NCBI RefSeq assembly: GCF_013283745.1
Contig: NZ_JABSTZ010000003.1
Location: 124,001 to 188,000 of the forward strand
Source of the DNA: Aeromicrobium stalagmiti
Lineage (GTDB): Bacteria > Actinomycetota > Actinomycetes > Propionibacteriales > Nocardioidaceae
Reading direction: 5' to 3'
DNA length: 64,000 nt
This document shows, piece after piece, positions 42,654-52,247 of the stretch (position 1 is the first letter of the stretch; the number at the start of each line of letters is the position of its first letter). The notes under the pieces were generated by a model. That model saw only the letters and a program-made list of their open reading frames with translations. It did no database searches and was not told the DNA's origin. The position numbers and the translations under genes are program-made.

Positions 42654-44825
42654 GTGACGTCCGAAACCCCCGCGCTGGAGTGGACAGACACCGACAAGAA
42701 GGCCGTGGACACCGTCCGTCTCCTGGCCGCCGACGCCGTGCAGAAGGTCGGCAACGGTCATCCCGGGACGGCGATGAGCCTGGCCCCCGTGGCCTACCTG
42801 CACTACCAGAAGCTGATGCGCCACGACCCGAGCGATCCGCACTGGGTCGGCCGTGACCGGTTCGTGCTGTCGTGCGGCCACTCGAGCCTCACCCAGTACA
42901 TCCAGCTCTACCTCGCTGGCTACCCGATGACGCTCGACGACCTCAAGAGCCTGCGCACGTGGGGCAGCCAGACCCCCGGCCACCCCGAGTACCGCCACAC
43001 GCCCGGCGTCGAGGTCACCACCGGTCCCCTCGGCCAGGGCATCGCCAACGCGGTCGGCATGGCCATGGCGGCCCGCCGTGAGCGTGGCCTGCTCGACCCG
43101 AGCACCGGCGCCGGCGAGAGCCCGTTCGACCACCACGTCTACGTCATCGCCTCCGACGGCGACCTGCAGGAGGGTGTCTCGGCCGAGGCGTCGTCGCTCG
43201 CGGGCACGCAGCAGCTCGGCAACCTGACGCTCCTGTGGGACGACAACCGCATCTCGATCGAGGACGACACCAACGTCGCGTTCACCGAGGACGTCGCCGC
43301 GCGCTACGAGGCGTACGGCTGGCACGTGCAGACCGTCGACTGGACCAACGGCGGCACCGGCTACGCCGAGGACGTCCAGGCCCTGTGGGACGCCTACCAG
43401 GCCGCCGCGGCCGTCACCGACCGCCCGAGCTTCATCCGCCTGCGCACGATCATCGCCTGGCCCGCCCCGACCGCCCAGAACACCGGCGGCTCGCACGGCT
43501 CGGCCCTCGGCGACGACGAGATCAAGGCGACCAAGACGCTGCTCGGCTTCGACCCCGAGAAGACGTTCATCGTCGACGACGACGTCATCGAGCACACCCA
43601 CGGCGCCCGCACCCGCGGCGAGCAGGCCCACGCCGAGTGGCAGTCTTCCTTCGACGCGTGGCGCACCGCCTCGCCCGAGGGTGCGGCACTGCTCGAGCGC
43701 CTCGCGTCGCGCGACCTGCCCGAGGGCTGGGACGCCGACCTGCCGGTCTACGAGGCCAGCGAGAAGGGTGTCGCGACCCGCGTCGCGTCCGGCGAGTTCC
43801 TCTCCGCCGCCGTCGCCGGCCTCCCCGAGCTGTGGGGCGGCTCGGCCGACCTCGCCGGCTCCAACAACACGACGCCCAAGGGCGAGCCGTCGTTCCTCCC
43901 GCCCGAGCGCTCGACCGCGAAGTTCCAGGGCGACTGGTACGGCCGCGTGCTGCACTTCGGCATCCGCGAGCACGCCATGGGCGCGATCATGAACGGCATC
44001 GTCCAGCACGGGCTCACGCGCCCCTACGGCGGCACGTTCCTCGTGTTCAGCGACTACATGCGCCCGTCGGTCCGCCTCGCGGCCCTGCAGGAGCTGCCGG
44101 TCACCTACGTCTGGACGCACGACTCGATCGGTCTCGGCGAGGACGGACCGACGCACCAGCCGGTCGAGCACCTCGCCGCGCTGCGGGCGATCCCCGGGCT
44201 CGACGTCATCCGTCCGGCCGACGCCAACGAGACGATCGAGGCGTGGCGCACCATCCTCGGCCACACCGACCGTCCGTCCGCCCTCGCGCTGAGCCGGCAG
44301 AACCTGCCGACGTTCCCGCGCGGCACCGACGGCTGGGCCACGGCCGACCAGACGGCCAGGGGCGCCTACACGCTGATCGATGCCGACGGCGAGCCCGACG
44401 TCATCTTGTTCGGCACCGGGTCCGAGGTGCAGATCGCGGTCAAGGCCCGCGAGCTGCTCGCCGCCGAGGGCATCGCTGCCCGGGTGGTCTCGATGCCGAG
44501 CCGCGAGTGGTTCGAGGAGCAGGACGCCGCCTACCGCGACGAGGTCATCCCGCCGTCGCTGCGGGCGCGCGTGTCGGTCGAGGCCGGCATCTCGCTCGGC
44601 TGGCGCGACGTGGTCGGCGATGCCGGTCGCATCGTGAGCCTCGAGCACTTCGGCGCCTCCGCCGACTACCAGACGCTCTACGACAAGTTCGGCATCACCG
44701 CCGACGCCGTCGTCGCAGCTGCCAAGGACTCGATCGCGGCTGCCGCCGGCGAGCCCTCCGCCCCGTTCCACGCCCGCCCGTCAGGACCTGTCGGCCCGGG
44801 TGACAACGCAGACGCGCCGCACTGA
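42654..44825 (+). CDS. tkt: transketolase
   Basis: This 723-residue thiamine-diphosphate enzyme transfers two-carbon units between sugar phosphates. It shows GNGHPGTAMSLAPVAYLHYQ at about 34-53, the TPP motif GDGDLQEGVSAE (here SDGDLQEG) through DDNRISIE, and the transketolase signature GEDGPTHQPVEHLAALRAIP. A 20-residue Pro-rich tail extends beyond the usual end. The GTG start at 42654 has AGGAG eight bases upstream. It heads tkt-tal-pgi-zwf-opcA-pgl, which carries both branches of the pentose phosphate pathway except gnd, rpe and rpi. Confidence 0.96.
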   Translation: MTSETPALEWTDTDKKAVDTVRLLAADAVQKVGNGHPGTAMSLAPVAYLHYQKLMRHDPSDPHWVGRDRFVLSCGHSSLTQYIQLYLAGYPMTLDDLKSLRTWGSQTPGHPEYRHTPGVEVTTGPLGQGIANAVGMAMAARRERGLLDPSTGAGESPFDHHVYVIASDGDLQEGVSAEASSLAGTQQLGNLTLLWDDNRISIEDDTNVAFTEDVAARYEAYGWHVQTVDWTNGGTGYAEDVQALWDAYQAAAAVTDRPSFIRLRTIIAWPAPTAQNTGGSHGSALGDDEIKATKTLLGFDPEKTFIVDDDVIEHTHGARTRGEQAHAEWQSSFDAWRTASPEGAALLERLASRDLPEGWDADLPVYEASEKGVATRVASGEFLSAAVAGLPELWGGSADLAGSNNTTPKGEPSFLPPERSTAKFQGDWYGRVLHFGIREHAMGAIMNGIVQHGLTRPYGGTFLVFSDYMRPSVRLAALQELPVTYVWTHDSIGLGEDGPTHQPVEHLAALRAIPGLDVIRPADANETIEAWRTILGHTDRPSALALSRQNLPTFPRGTDGWATADQTARGAYTLIDADGEPDVILFGTGSEVQIAVKARELLAAEGIAARVVSMPSREWFEEQDAAYRDEVIPPSLRARVSVEAGISLGWRDVVGDAGRIVSLEHFGASADYQTLYDKFGITADAVVAAAKDSIAAAAGEPSAPFHARPSGPVGPGDNADAPH

Positions 44826-44857
44826 CCTGACGCGCTGATCCTCACGAAGGAGCACAC

Positions 44858-45946
44858 ATGAACGACCGTCTCAAGGCCCTCGCCGACGCGGGAGTCTCCA
44901 TCTGGCTCGACGACCTGTCCCGCGAGCGCATCGAGACCGGCAACCTCGCCGAGCTCGTCGCGGAGTCCGGCGTCGTCGGCGTCACCACGAACCCGTCGAT
45001 CTTCGCCGCGGCCCTGTCCAAGGGCGAGAAGTACGCGCCGCAGGTCAAGGAGCTCAAGGAGTCCGGCGCCGACGTCGCCACGACCGTCTTCGAGCTGACG
45101 ACGACCGACGTCCAGAACGGCTGCGACATCCTCAAGCCGGTCTTCGACGCGACGAACGGCGTCGACGGTCGGGTCTCGATCGAGGTCGATCCCGACCTCG
45201 CCCGCGACACCGAGGGCACCATCAAGCTCGCGCACCGCCTCTGGGAGCGCGTCAGCCGGCCCAACCTGCTGATCAAGATCCCCGCGACCGTCGAGGGCCT
45301 CCCGGCCATCACGGCAGCCATCGCCGAGGGCATCAGCGTCAACGTCACGCTGATCTTCTCGCTCGAGCGCTACCGCGGCGTGATGGACGCCTACCTGACC
45401 GGTCTGGAGCAGGCGGCCGCCGCCGGCCGCGACCTGTCGACGATCCACTCGGTCGCATCGTTCTTCGTCAGCCGCGTCGACACCGAGGTCGACGGCCGTC
45501 TGCCCGACGACAGCCCGCTGCGGGGCACCGCGGCGCTCGCCAACGCCCGCCTGGCCTACGAGGCCTACGAGGACGTCTTCGGCTCCGACCGCTTCACCGC
45601 GCTCGAGGCCCAGGGCGCCAACGCGCAGCGTCCGCTGTGGGCGTCGACCGGCGTCAAGGACCCCAACCTGCCTGACACGCTCTACGTCACCGAGCTCGTC
45701 GTCGCCAACACCGTCAACACGATGCCGGAGAAGACCCTCCAGGCCGTCGCCGACCACGGTGAGATCATCGGCGACCGCGTGCACGGCACCTATGAGGAGT
45801 CGCGCGACGCGATCGCGGCGCTCGAGCGCGAGGGCATCTCGTACGACGAGGTCGTCAAGCTGCTGGAGGACGAGGGCCTCGAGAAGTTCGAGACCTCGTG
45901 GAACGAGCTGCTCGAGACGGTCGCCGCCGAGCTCGACAAGGCCTGA
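44858..45946 (+). CDS. tal: transaldolase
   Basis: This 362-residue enzyme transfers dihydroxyacetone units between sugar phosphates. The N-terminal motif [16 protein letters not shown] is at about 43-58 and the Schiff-base Lys lies in NLLIKIPAT (about 137). It is the longer transaldolase type shared by actinobacteria and cyanobacteria. The ATG has a strong AAGGAG ribosome site. It lies 32 bases after tkt and five before pgi. Confidence 0.95.
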   Translation: MNDRLKALADAGVSIWLDDLSRERIETGNLAELVAESGVVGVTTNPSIFAAALSKGEKYAPQVKELKESGADVATTVFELTTTDVQNGCDILKPVFDATNGVDGRVSIEVDPDLARDTEGTIKLAHRLWERVSRPNLLIKIPATVEGLPAITAAIAEGISVNVTLIFSLERYRGVMDAYLTGLEQAAAAGRDLSTIHSVASFFVSRVDTEVDGRLPDDSPLRGTAALANARLAYEAYEDVFGSDRFTALEAQGANAQRPLWASTGVKDPNLPDTLYVTELVVANTVNTMPEKTLQAVADHGEIIGDRVHGTYEESRDAIAALEREGISYDEVVKLLEDEGLEKFETSWNELLETVAAELDKA

Positions 45947-45951
45947 GCCCG

Positions 45952-47529
45952 ATGATCGGGGTCGCCCTCACCGTCCCGTCGCAGTCCGAGTTCGACGAGG
46001 CGCTCCGGCGCGCCGTCGACGACCGTGTGGCGTCGCGCATCGACGCCCAGGATCCCACCCTGTGGGGTCCTGACGCGGAGTCGGAGGCGAGCATCCGGCT
46101 CAGCTGGACGCACCTGCCAGAGTCGTCGCGTCCCCTCGTCGCCGAGATCTCCGCGCTCCGCGAGGATCTCGTCGCGAAGGGGCTCGACCACATCGTCCTG
46201 TGCGGCATGGGCGGCTCGTCGCTCGCACCCGAGGTCATCTGCCACACCGCCGGCGTCGACCTGACGGTGCTCGACTCGTCGCAGCCCGACATGGTGCGGG
46301 CCGCGATCGCCGACCGCCTCGACCGGTCCGTCGTCGTGGTGTCGAGCAAGTCCGGCGGCACCGTCGAGACCGACAGCCAGCGGCGGGCGTACGAGCAGGC
46401 GTTCACCGAGGCGGGCATCGACCCGCTCGAGCGCATCGTGGTCGTCACCGATCCCGGGTCGCCCCTCGACGAGGAGGCCACCTCGACCGGCTACCGCGTC
46501 TTCCGGGCCGATCCCCACGTCGGCGGTCGCTACTCGGCCCTGACCGCCTTCGGCCTCGTGCCGAGCGGTCTCGCCGGTGTCGACATCGGGGCCCTGCTGG
46601 CCAGCGCCGAGACGGAGGAGTCGCGGCTCTACTCCGACGACGCCGACAACCCCGCGCTGCGCCTCGGCGTCATGCTGGGCGTCGCCAACGCGCACGACGT
46701 CGACAAGCTGGTCCTGGTCGACCAGACCCGGCACGGTGTCGGTGACTGGATCGAGCAGCTCGTCGCGGAGTCGACCGGCAAGCTCGGCAAGGGCATCCTG
46801 CCCGTCGTCGTGCCGTTCGAGAACGCGACCAACTTCAACCCCAGCACGGCCGACTCGGTGCTCGTGACGATCGGCGGCGACGGCCCGCCCGAGGCACAGT
46901 CCGGCTTCTCGGCCGACCTGCAGGGCGAGCTCGGCGCGCAGATGCTCCTGTGGGAGGTCGCGGTCGCCGTGGCCGGCCGCATCATCGGCATCGACCCGTT
47001 CGACCAGCCCGACGTCGAGAGCGCCAAGAAGGCCGCCCGCGAGCTGCTCGGTGGCGAGGGCTCCGTATCCTCCCCCGACTTCAGCGAGAACGGCATCGAC
47101 GTCTACGGCGCCGGCGCGACGCTCGCCGAGGCCGTGCAGACGCTGCTCGACCAGGTCGACCTCGACCACGGCTACCTCGCGATCCAGGTCTATCTCGACC
47201 GACTGGCCTACGCCGACTTCGCCGGCGTGCGCGAGGTCGCGGCCGAGCGGCTCGCCCGCCCGGTCACGTTCGGCTGGGGACCCCGGTTCCTGCACTCGAC
47301 CGGCCAGTACCACAAGGGCGGCACCCCCAACGGCGTGTTCCTGCAGGTCACGTGCGCACCCGCGGAGGATCTCGCCATCGCCGGACGCGACTTCACCTTC
47401 GGCTCGTTCATCGACTCGCAGGCCGCCGGTGATGCCGCCGTCCTGCGCGACCACGGACGTCCGGTGCTCCGCCTGCACCTGACCGACGTGCCGGCGGGCC
47501 TCGCGACGATCAGGGAGCTGCTGGCGTGA
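45952..47529 (+). CDS. pgi: glucose-6-phosphate isomerase
   Basis: This 525-residue protein has tandem SIS-type sugar isomerase domains (LCGMGGSSLAPEV at about 84-96 and VSSKSGGTVETDSQ at about 129-142). It is the form found between tal and zwf in many actinobacteria and links glycolysis to the pentose phosphate route. The ATG at 45952 lies five bases after the tal stop; the stop overlaps zwf by four bases. It is diverged from the E. coli enzyme, so a bifunctional or different sugar specificity is possible but not indicated. Confidence 0.88.
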   Translation: MIGVALTVPSQSEFDEALRRAVDDRVASRIDAQDPTLWGPDAESEASIRLSWTHLPESSRPLVAEISALREDLVAKGLDHIVLCGMGGSSLAPEVICHTAGVDLTVLDSSQPDMVRAAIADRLDRSVVVVSSKSGGTVETDSQRRAYEQAFTEAGIDPLERIVVVTDPGSPLDEEATSTGYRVFRADPHVGGRYSALTAFGLVPSGLAGVDIGALLASAETEESRLYSDDADNPALRLGVMLGVANAHDVDKLVLVDQTRHGVGDWIEQLVAESTGKLGKGILPVVVPFENATNFNPSTADSVLVTIGGDGPPEAQSGFSADLQGELGAQMLLWEVAVAVAGRIIGIDPFDQPDVESAKKAARELLGGEGSVSSPDFSENGIDVYGAGATLAEAVQTLLDQVDLDHGYLAIQVYLDRLAYADFAGVREVAAERLARPVTFGWGPRFLHSTGQYHKGGTPNGVFLQVTCAPAEDLAIAGRDFTFGSFIDSQAAGDAAVLRDHGRPVLRLHLTDVPAGLATIRELLA

Positions 47530-49058
47530 CCGGTACGACCCCCCACGTCAATCCCCTGCGCGACCCCAGTGATCGCCGGCTGCCCCGCATCGCGGGACCC
47601 TGCAGCCTGATCATGTTCGGCGTCACGGGCGACCTGGCCAAGAAGAAGCTCATCCCCGCGGTCTACGACCTCGCCAACCGGGGGCTCCTGCCGCCCGGGT
47701 TCGCCCTGGTCGGCTTCGCCCGCCAGGACTTCGGCGACAACACGTTCGCCAAGATGATCAGGCAGGCCGCCAAGGACGGTGCCCGCACCCCGTGGAGCGA
47801 GACCGTCTGGAAGCAGCTCGCGGCCGGCATCCGGTTCGTCCCGGGTGAGTTCGACGACGACGACGCGTGGGAGCGCCTCGCCGACACGATGGCCGAGCTC
47901 GACGAGCAGCAGGGCACGGGCGGCAACCACGCCTTCTACCTGTCGATCCCGCCGGGCCTGTTCCCGGTCGTGGTCTCACAGATCAAGAAGCATGGTCTGG
48001 CCGAGTCGACCCAGGGCTGGCGCCGCGTCGTGATCGAGAAGCCGTTCGGCCACGACCTCGCCTCGGCCGAGGAGCTCAACCGCATCGTCGCCGACGTGTT
48101 CGCCCGTGAGTCGGTCTTCCGCATCGACCACTACCTCGGCAAGGAGACGGTCCAGAACATCTTGGCCTTCCGCTTCGCCAACGGGATGTTCGAGCCGATC
48201 TGGAACAACCACTACGTCGACCACGTGCAGATCACGATGGCCGAGGACATCGGCATCGGCTCACGTGCGGGCTACTACGACGGCATCGGCGCGGCTCGCG
48301 ACGTCATCCAGAACCACCTGCTGCAGCTCATGGCGCTGATCGCGATGGAGGAGCCGGTCTCGTTCAACGCCTCGTCGCTGCGGCTGGAGAAGCAGAAGAT
48401 CCTGGCCAACGCCCGTCCCCCGGCGCGCATGGACCTGCACACGGCCCAGGCGCAGTACCTCGCCGGCTGGGCCGGCGGCGAGAAGGTCCGTGGCTACCTC
48501 GAGGAGGACGGCGTCCCCGACGGCTCGCGGGCCGAGACCTACGCGGCGATCCGCGTCGACGTCTCGACCCGTCGTTGGGCCGGAGTGCCGTTCTACCTGC
48601 GCACCGGCAAGCGCCTCGGACGCCGCGTCACCGAGGTCGCGGTCGTCTTCAAGCGGGCGCCCCACCAGCCGTTCAGCAAGAACGACGTCGAGGAGCTCGG
48701 CCAGAACGCCCTCGTGATGCGCATCCAGCCCGACGAGGGCGTCACGCTGCGCTTCGGCGCCAAGGTGCCCGGCACGACGATGGAGATCCGCGACGTCAAC
48801 ATGGACTTCGCCTATGGCGGGGCCTTCGTCGAGAGCAGCCCCGAGGCGTACGAGCGCCTCATCCTCGACGTGCTGCTGGGCGATCCGCCGCTCTTCCCGC
48901 AGCACGAGGAGGTCGAGCTGGCCTGGAAGATCCTCGACCCGGTCATCCAGCACTGGCGCAAGGACAAGACCATCGACACCTATGCGTCCGGCACGTGGGG
49001 ACCCCCGTCCGCCGACGCGATGATGGCCCGCGACGGCCGCACCTGGAGGCGCCCGTAA
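47526..49058 (+). CDS. zwf: glucose-6-phosphate 1-dehydrogenase
   Basis: This 510-residue enzyme makes 6-phosphogluconolactone with NAD(P)+. The cofactor site FGVTGDLAKKKLIPAVYDL is at about 36-54, and the substrate signature RIDHYLGKETVQN contains the key Asp-His pair (about 199-211). The GTG start overlaps pgi (GTGA) and the stop overlaps opcA by one base. OpcA from the next gene is needed for full activity in other actinobacteria. Confidence 0.97.
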   Translation: MTGTTPHVNPLRDPSDRRLPRIAGPCSLIMFGVTGDLAKKKLIPAVYDLANRGLLPPGFALVGFARQDFGDNTFAKMIRQAAKDGARTPWSETVWKQLAAGIRFVPGEFDDDDAWERLADTMAELDEQQGTGGNHAFYLSIPPGLFPVVVSQIKKHGLAESTQGWRRVVIEKPFGHDLASAEELNRIVADVFARESVFRIDHYLGKETVQNILAFRFANGMFEPIWNNHYVDHVQITMAEDIGIGSRAGYYDGIGAARDVIQNHLLQLMALIAMEEPVSFNASSLRLEKQKILANARPPARMDLHTAQAQYLAGWAGGEKVRGYLEEDGVPDGSRAETYAAIRVDVSTRRWAGVPFYLRTGKRLGRRVTEVAVVFKRAPHQPFSKNDVEELGQNALVMRIQPDEGVTLRFGAKVPGTTMEIRDVNMDFAYGGAFVESSPEAYERLILDVLLGDPPLFPQHEEVELAWKILDPVIQHWRKDKTIDTYASGTWGPPSADAMMARDGRTWRRP

Positions 49059-49963
49059 TGGAGATCGCACTCGAGAACACCAACTCGGCGAAGATCGCCC
49101 GCGCGCTCGTCAAGGCCCGGTCGGCCGCCGGCAGCCCGGCGATGGACATGGTGCTGACCCTGCTGGTCGTCACCGACGACCACACCGTCAGCGAGGCGCT
49201 CAAGACCGCCACGACCCTGTCGCGCGAGCACCCGTCCCGCGTGATCGGCGTCATCCTCGGCGACGGACGCGGCTCGGCCGCGCTCGACGCCAAGGTGCGC
49301 GTCGGTGAGAACTCGTCGGGCGAGTCCATCCTGCTGCGCATCTCCGGTGAGCTCACGAAGCACGCCGAGTCGGTCGTCCTGCCGCTGCTGCTCCCCGACT
49401 CCCCCGTCGTGGTGTGGTGGCCCGGCAAGCCGCCGACCCAGCCGTCGCAGGACGCGATCGGGCAGCTCGCCCGACGCCGGCTCACCGACGCCGAGGCCAC
49501 CGACTCCCCGATCCGGTCGCTCAAGGCGGTTGCCCGCACCTACGAGCCCGGTGACACCGACCTGTCGTGGACCCGCCTCACGCCGTGGCGCGCCCTGCTC
49601 GCCGCGGCGCTCGACCAGACGACCGGCACGGTCACCAGCGGCACGGTCGTCGCCGGCACCGCCAACCCGGCCGCGGCGCTGCTCGTGGCGTGGCTGGAGA
49701 GCCGGCTCAAGGTGCCGATCACCGCCAAGCGCAGCGACACCGAGCAGATCGCGTCGGTCGTGCTGCGGACCACCGAGGGCGACGTCGTGATCGAGCGGAT
49801 CGACTCCGTGTCGTGCCACTTCAGCGTGCCCGGCTCCTCGCCCCGCGAGGTGCCGCTCGGCGCCCGCTCGCTCGCCGAGCTGCTGGCCGAGGACCTGCGC
49901 CGTCTCGACGCCGACGACATCTATGCCGCGACGATCCGCCACATGCTCAAGGAGAAGGCATGA
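49058..49963 (+). CDS. opcA: glucose-6-phosphate dehydrogenase assembly protein OpcA
   Basis: This 301-residue protein belongs to the OpcA family that activates or assembles glucose-6-phosphate dehydrogenase oligomers. Family features include RSLTxxxx-like PSRVIGVILGDG and LPLLLPDSPVVVWWPGKPP (about 110-128). It lies between zwf and pgl, as in corynebacteria and mycobacteria. The ATG shares a base with the zwf stop (TAATG), and the stop overlaps pgl by four. Confidence 0.94.
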   Translation: MEIALENTNSAKIARALVKARSAAGSPAMDMVLTLLVVTDDHTVSEALKTATTLSREHPSRVIGVILGDGRGSAALDAKVRVGENSSGESILLRISGELTKHAESVVLPLLLPDSPVVVWWPGKPPTQPSQDAIGQLARRRLTDAEATDSPIRSLKAVARTYEPGDTDLSWTRLTPWRALLAAALDQTTGTVTSGTVVAGTANPAAALLVAWLESRLKVPITAKRSDTEQIASVVLRTTEGDVVIERIDSVSCHFSVPGSSPREVPLGARSLAELLAEDLRRLDADDIYAATIRHMLKEKA

Positions 49964-50661
49964 CGGTCGAGGTCTGGCCGAGCTCGGAGGCCCTGGCGAC
50001 CGCGATCGCCGAGCGCATCGCCGATCGCCTGGCCCACGTGCAGCGCACGGGCCGCCGTCCCAGCGTCGTCCTCACCGGCGGCACCGTGGCGGCCGCCGCC
50101 TACGAGCAGCTGCAGGCCGGTGACGTCGACTGGACCGACGTCGACTTCTTCTGGGGCGACGAGCGCTTCGTCCCCGAGGGGCATGCCGACCGCAACGACC
50201 AGCAGGCCCGTGACAGCTTCCTCAGCCGTCTGGGCGTGCCCGACGATCGCGTCCACGCCATGCCGGCGCACGGGTGCGACCTCAGCATGGCCGAGGCTGC
50301 CGACAGCTATGCGGCCGTCCTTCCCGACGAGCCCTTCGACCTGGTGCTGCTCGGCATGGGTCCCGACGGCCACGTGGCCTCGCTGTTCCCCGGCCACCCG
50401 CAGCTGCGCGAGACGTCGCGGCGGGTCGTCGAGGTCTTCGACTCCCCCAAGCCCCCGCCGCAGCGCATCTCCCTGACGTTCCCCGCGCTCAACCACGCGC
50501 ACAGTGTCTGGCTGCTCGTCTCCGGCGCCGGCAAGGCCGAGGCCGTCGGGCGTGCGCACGGCGACGGCACGGTCGACGACACGCCGGCCGTCGGTGCCCG
50601 GGGCCTGACCGAGACCGTGTGGCTGCTCGACGAGGCAGCGGCGTCCGAGATCACGGCGTGA
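49960..50661 (+). CDS. pgl: 6-phosphogluconolactonase
   Basis: This 233-residue enzyme hydrolyses 6-phosphogluconolactone. The glucosamine-6-phosphate isomerase-like fold is evident from VVLTGGTVAAAAYEQL at about 36-51, VDFFWGDERFVPEGHADRN and LLGMGPDGHVASLFPGH (about 131-147). It is coupled to opcA (ATGA) and to the following hydrolase (GTGA). Confidence 0.95.
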   Translation: MTVEVWPSSEALATAIAERIADRLAHVQRTGRRPSVVLTGGTVAAAAYEQLQAGDVDWTDVDFFWGDERFVPEGHADRNDQQARDSFLSRLGVPDDRVHAMPAHGCDLSMAEAADSYAAVLPDEPFDLVLLGMGPDGHVASLFPGHPQLRETSRRVVEVFDSPKPPPQRISLTFPALNHAHSVWLLVSGAGKAEAVGRAHGDGTVDDTPAVGARGLTETVWLLDEAAASEITA

Positions 50662-51500
50662 GCCCCGAGACCGTCAAGCTCGCCGGCACGGCCGGCACGA
50701 TCGCTGCCGACCGCTGGGAGGGTGACGGCGACCGGGGCACGGTGCTGCTGCTCCACGGCGGCGGGCAGACCCGTCACTCGTGGAGCCGCAGCGGCGAGCG
50801 GTTCGCCGCGGCGGGCTGGACGACGTACGCGCTCGACTCCCGGGGCCACGGCGACAGCGACTGGGACCCGTCCGGCGACTACTCGATGGACCGGCTCGTC
50901 GCCGACCTGCGCAACGTGATCGACCAGATCGGTGCGTCACCCGTCCTGGTCGGCGCGTCGATGGGCGGCATCACGTCGCTCGTCGCCGAGGGCGAGAACG
51001 CGCCGCTGGCCAGGGCCCTGGTGCTCGTCGACATCGCGACCCGCATGGAGCCGGCCGGAGTCGACCGCATCCTGTCGTTCATGGCGTCCGCGCCCGACGG
51101 CTTCGCATCGCTGGAGGAGGTCGCCGACGCCGTTGCCGCCTACAACCCGCACCGACCCCGCCCTCAAAACCTTGACGGCCTGCGCAAGAACGTCCGCCAG
51201 GGCGATGACGGCCGCTGGCGGTGGCACTGGGACCCCGCCTTCCTCGACCGCGGCGACGAGCCCCGTCGCGAGGCACGCGAGGCACGCCTCGACGCGGCTG
51301 CCGCGGCGGTCGCCGTGCCGACGATGCTCGTGCGGGGCCAGTCGTCCGACGTCATCTCCGCCGACGGCGCGGCCCACCTGCAGTCGCTCATCCCGCACGC
51401 GGTCGTCCGCGAGGCTGCGGCCGGCCACATGGTCGCCGGTGACGACAACGACGTCTTCGTCACCCAGGTCGTCGAGTTCCTCGACGCCAAGCTGCCCTGA
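50658..51500 (+). CDS. alpha/beta hydrolase
   Basis: This 280-residue protein has an oxyanion segment LLLHGGGQTRHSW at about 30-42, a nucleophile elbow GASMGG near residue 98-103, a likely acid Asp in VRGQSSDVIS and His in AAGHMVAGDD. No signal peptide is present, so it is cytoplasmic. The substrate is unknown. Translational coupling to pgl suggests co-regulation with the pentose phosphate pathway, but a metabolic role there is not implied by sequence. It ends before a nested palindrome. Confidence 0.88.
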   Translation: MSPETVKLAGTAGTIAADRWEGDGDRGTVLLLHGGGQTRHSWSRSGERFAAAGWTTYALDSRGHGDSDWDPSGDYSMDRLVADLRNVIDQIGASPVLVGASMGGITSLVAEGENAPLARALVLVDIATRMEPAGVDRILSFMASAPDGFASLEEVADAVAAYNPHRPRPQNLDGLRKNVRQGDDGRWRWHWDPAFLDRGDEPRREAREARLDAAAAAVAVPTMLVRGQSSDVISADGAAHLQSLIPHAVVREAAAGHMVAGDDNDVFVTQVVEFLDAKLP

Positions 51501-51508
51501 CCCCCGCC

Positions 51509-51631
51509 ACGGTTTACCACGGTCCCTACGCAAACTGAACGGATCGGCCGTCCCCCCGGTGCAAACGTCGTCTGCCCGAGGGATATCTCCCTCGGGCAGA
51601 CGACACTTGCTGAGGGACCGTGGTAAACCGT
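51509..51631. repeat. nested perfect palindromes between convergent operons
   Basis: Outer perfect 19-base arms (51509-51527 and 51613-51631, ACGGTTTACCACGGTCCCT and complement) enclose an inner perfect 17-bp hairpin (51567-51583 with 51588-51604, GTCGTCTGCCCGAGGGA) that has a TATC loop. The element fills the gap between the pentose phosphate operon and the gap-rbpA operon and is probably a bidirectional terminator. Confidence 0.85.
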
Positions 51632-51641
51632 CCCTCGGGGT

Positions 51642-51995
51642 CTAGAAGATGACCTCGCCGGACTTGCGCTTGCTGCGCAGCATCTCGACGGCTTCCTTGA
51701 GGATCTCGTCGGCCTCGGTCTCGGAGCGGCGCTCCTTCACGTAGGCCAGGTGAGTCTTGTAGGGCTCGATCTTCTTGGCCGTCGGACGGTTGTCAGCGTC
51801 CACGCTGGACGGCATGCCGCACCGCGGGCAGTCCCACGACTCCGGCACCTCGGCCTCGATGGCGAACTGCAGCTCGGTCGTGTGGTTGTTGATGCAGAAG
51901 AACGTCACGAACTGCCGCGGGGCTGCTTCGCCGCGCTCGGCCTCGCCCATGGGGCCAGAACCGATGCGGCTGCCCCGGATTGCACCTGCTGCCAC
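51642..51995 (-). CDS. rbpA: RNA polymerase-binding protein RbpA
   Basis: This 117-residue actinobacterial transcription factor binds the group-1 sigma factor and promoter DNA and stabilises open complexes. It has an N-terminal tail (AIRGSRIGSGPMGEAE), the RbpA core with FFCINNHTTELQFAIEAEVPESWDCPRCG, whose cysteines form the zinc-like site, and a basic linker leading to the sigma-interacting C-terminus (YVKERRSETEADEILKEAVE). The GTG at 51995 shares a base with the secG stop (TAGTG), so it ends the glycolytic operon. Confidence 0.96.
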   Translation of the reverse strand: MAAGAIRGSRIGSGPMGEAERGEAAPRQFVTFFCINNHTTELQFAIEAEVPESWDCPRCGMPSSVDADNRPTAKKIEPYKTHLAYVKERRSETEADEILKEAVEMLRSKRKSGEVIF

Positions 51996-52231
51996 TAGTT
52001 ACTCACCTTCAGGAGCAGGCCGAGTGCGAAGATGCACACGACCCAGACGACTGCGATACCGACCGTGATCCGGTCGAGGTTGCGCTCGGCGACCGACGAG
52101 CCGCCCAGCGAGCTGGAGACGCCGCCACCGAACATGTCGGAGAGACCGCCACCGCGTCCCTTGTGCATGAGGACCAGGACGATCATCAGCACGCTGCTGA
52201 TCGCCAGGAGGATCGAGAATGTTGCAATCAC
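51995..52231 (-). CDS. secG: preprotein translocase subunit SecG
   Basis: This 78-residue protein has two membrane helices (about 3-22 and 55-74) flanking a Gly/Ser-rich loop with GGGLSDMFGGG, the typical SecG pattern. It is the auxiliary subunit of the SecYEG channel. The GTG at 52231 was chosen because it gives the family length and a hydrophobic N-terminus. It lies 16 bases after tpiA, a linkage widespread in bacteria. Confidence 0.94.
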   Translation of the reverse strand: MIATFSILLAISSVLMIVLVLMHKGRGGGLSDMFGGGVSSSLGGSSVAERNLDRITVGIAVVWVVCIFALGLLLKVSN

Positions 52232-52247
52232 TGTGGGGCCTTCGTTG

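Noticed and set aside
42639-44771. 710-codon open frame on the minus strand opposite tkt
   Set aside because: Shadow of tkt; repetitive Arg/Gly/Val-rich translation with no domain.
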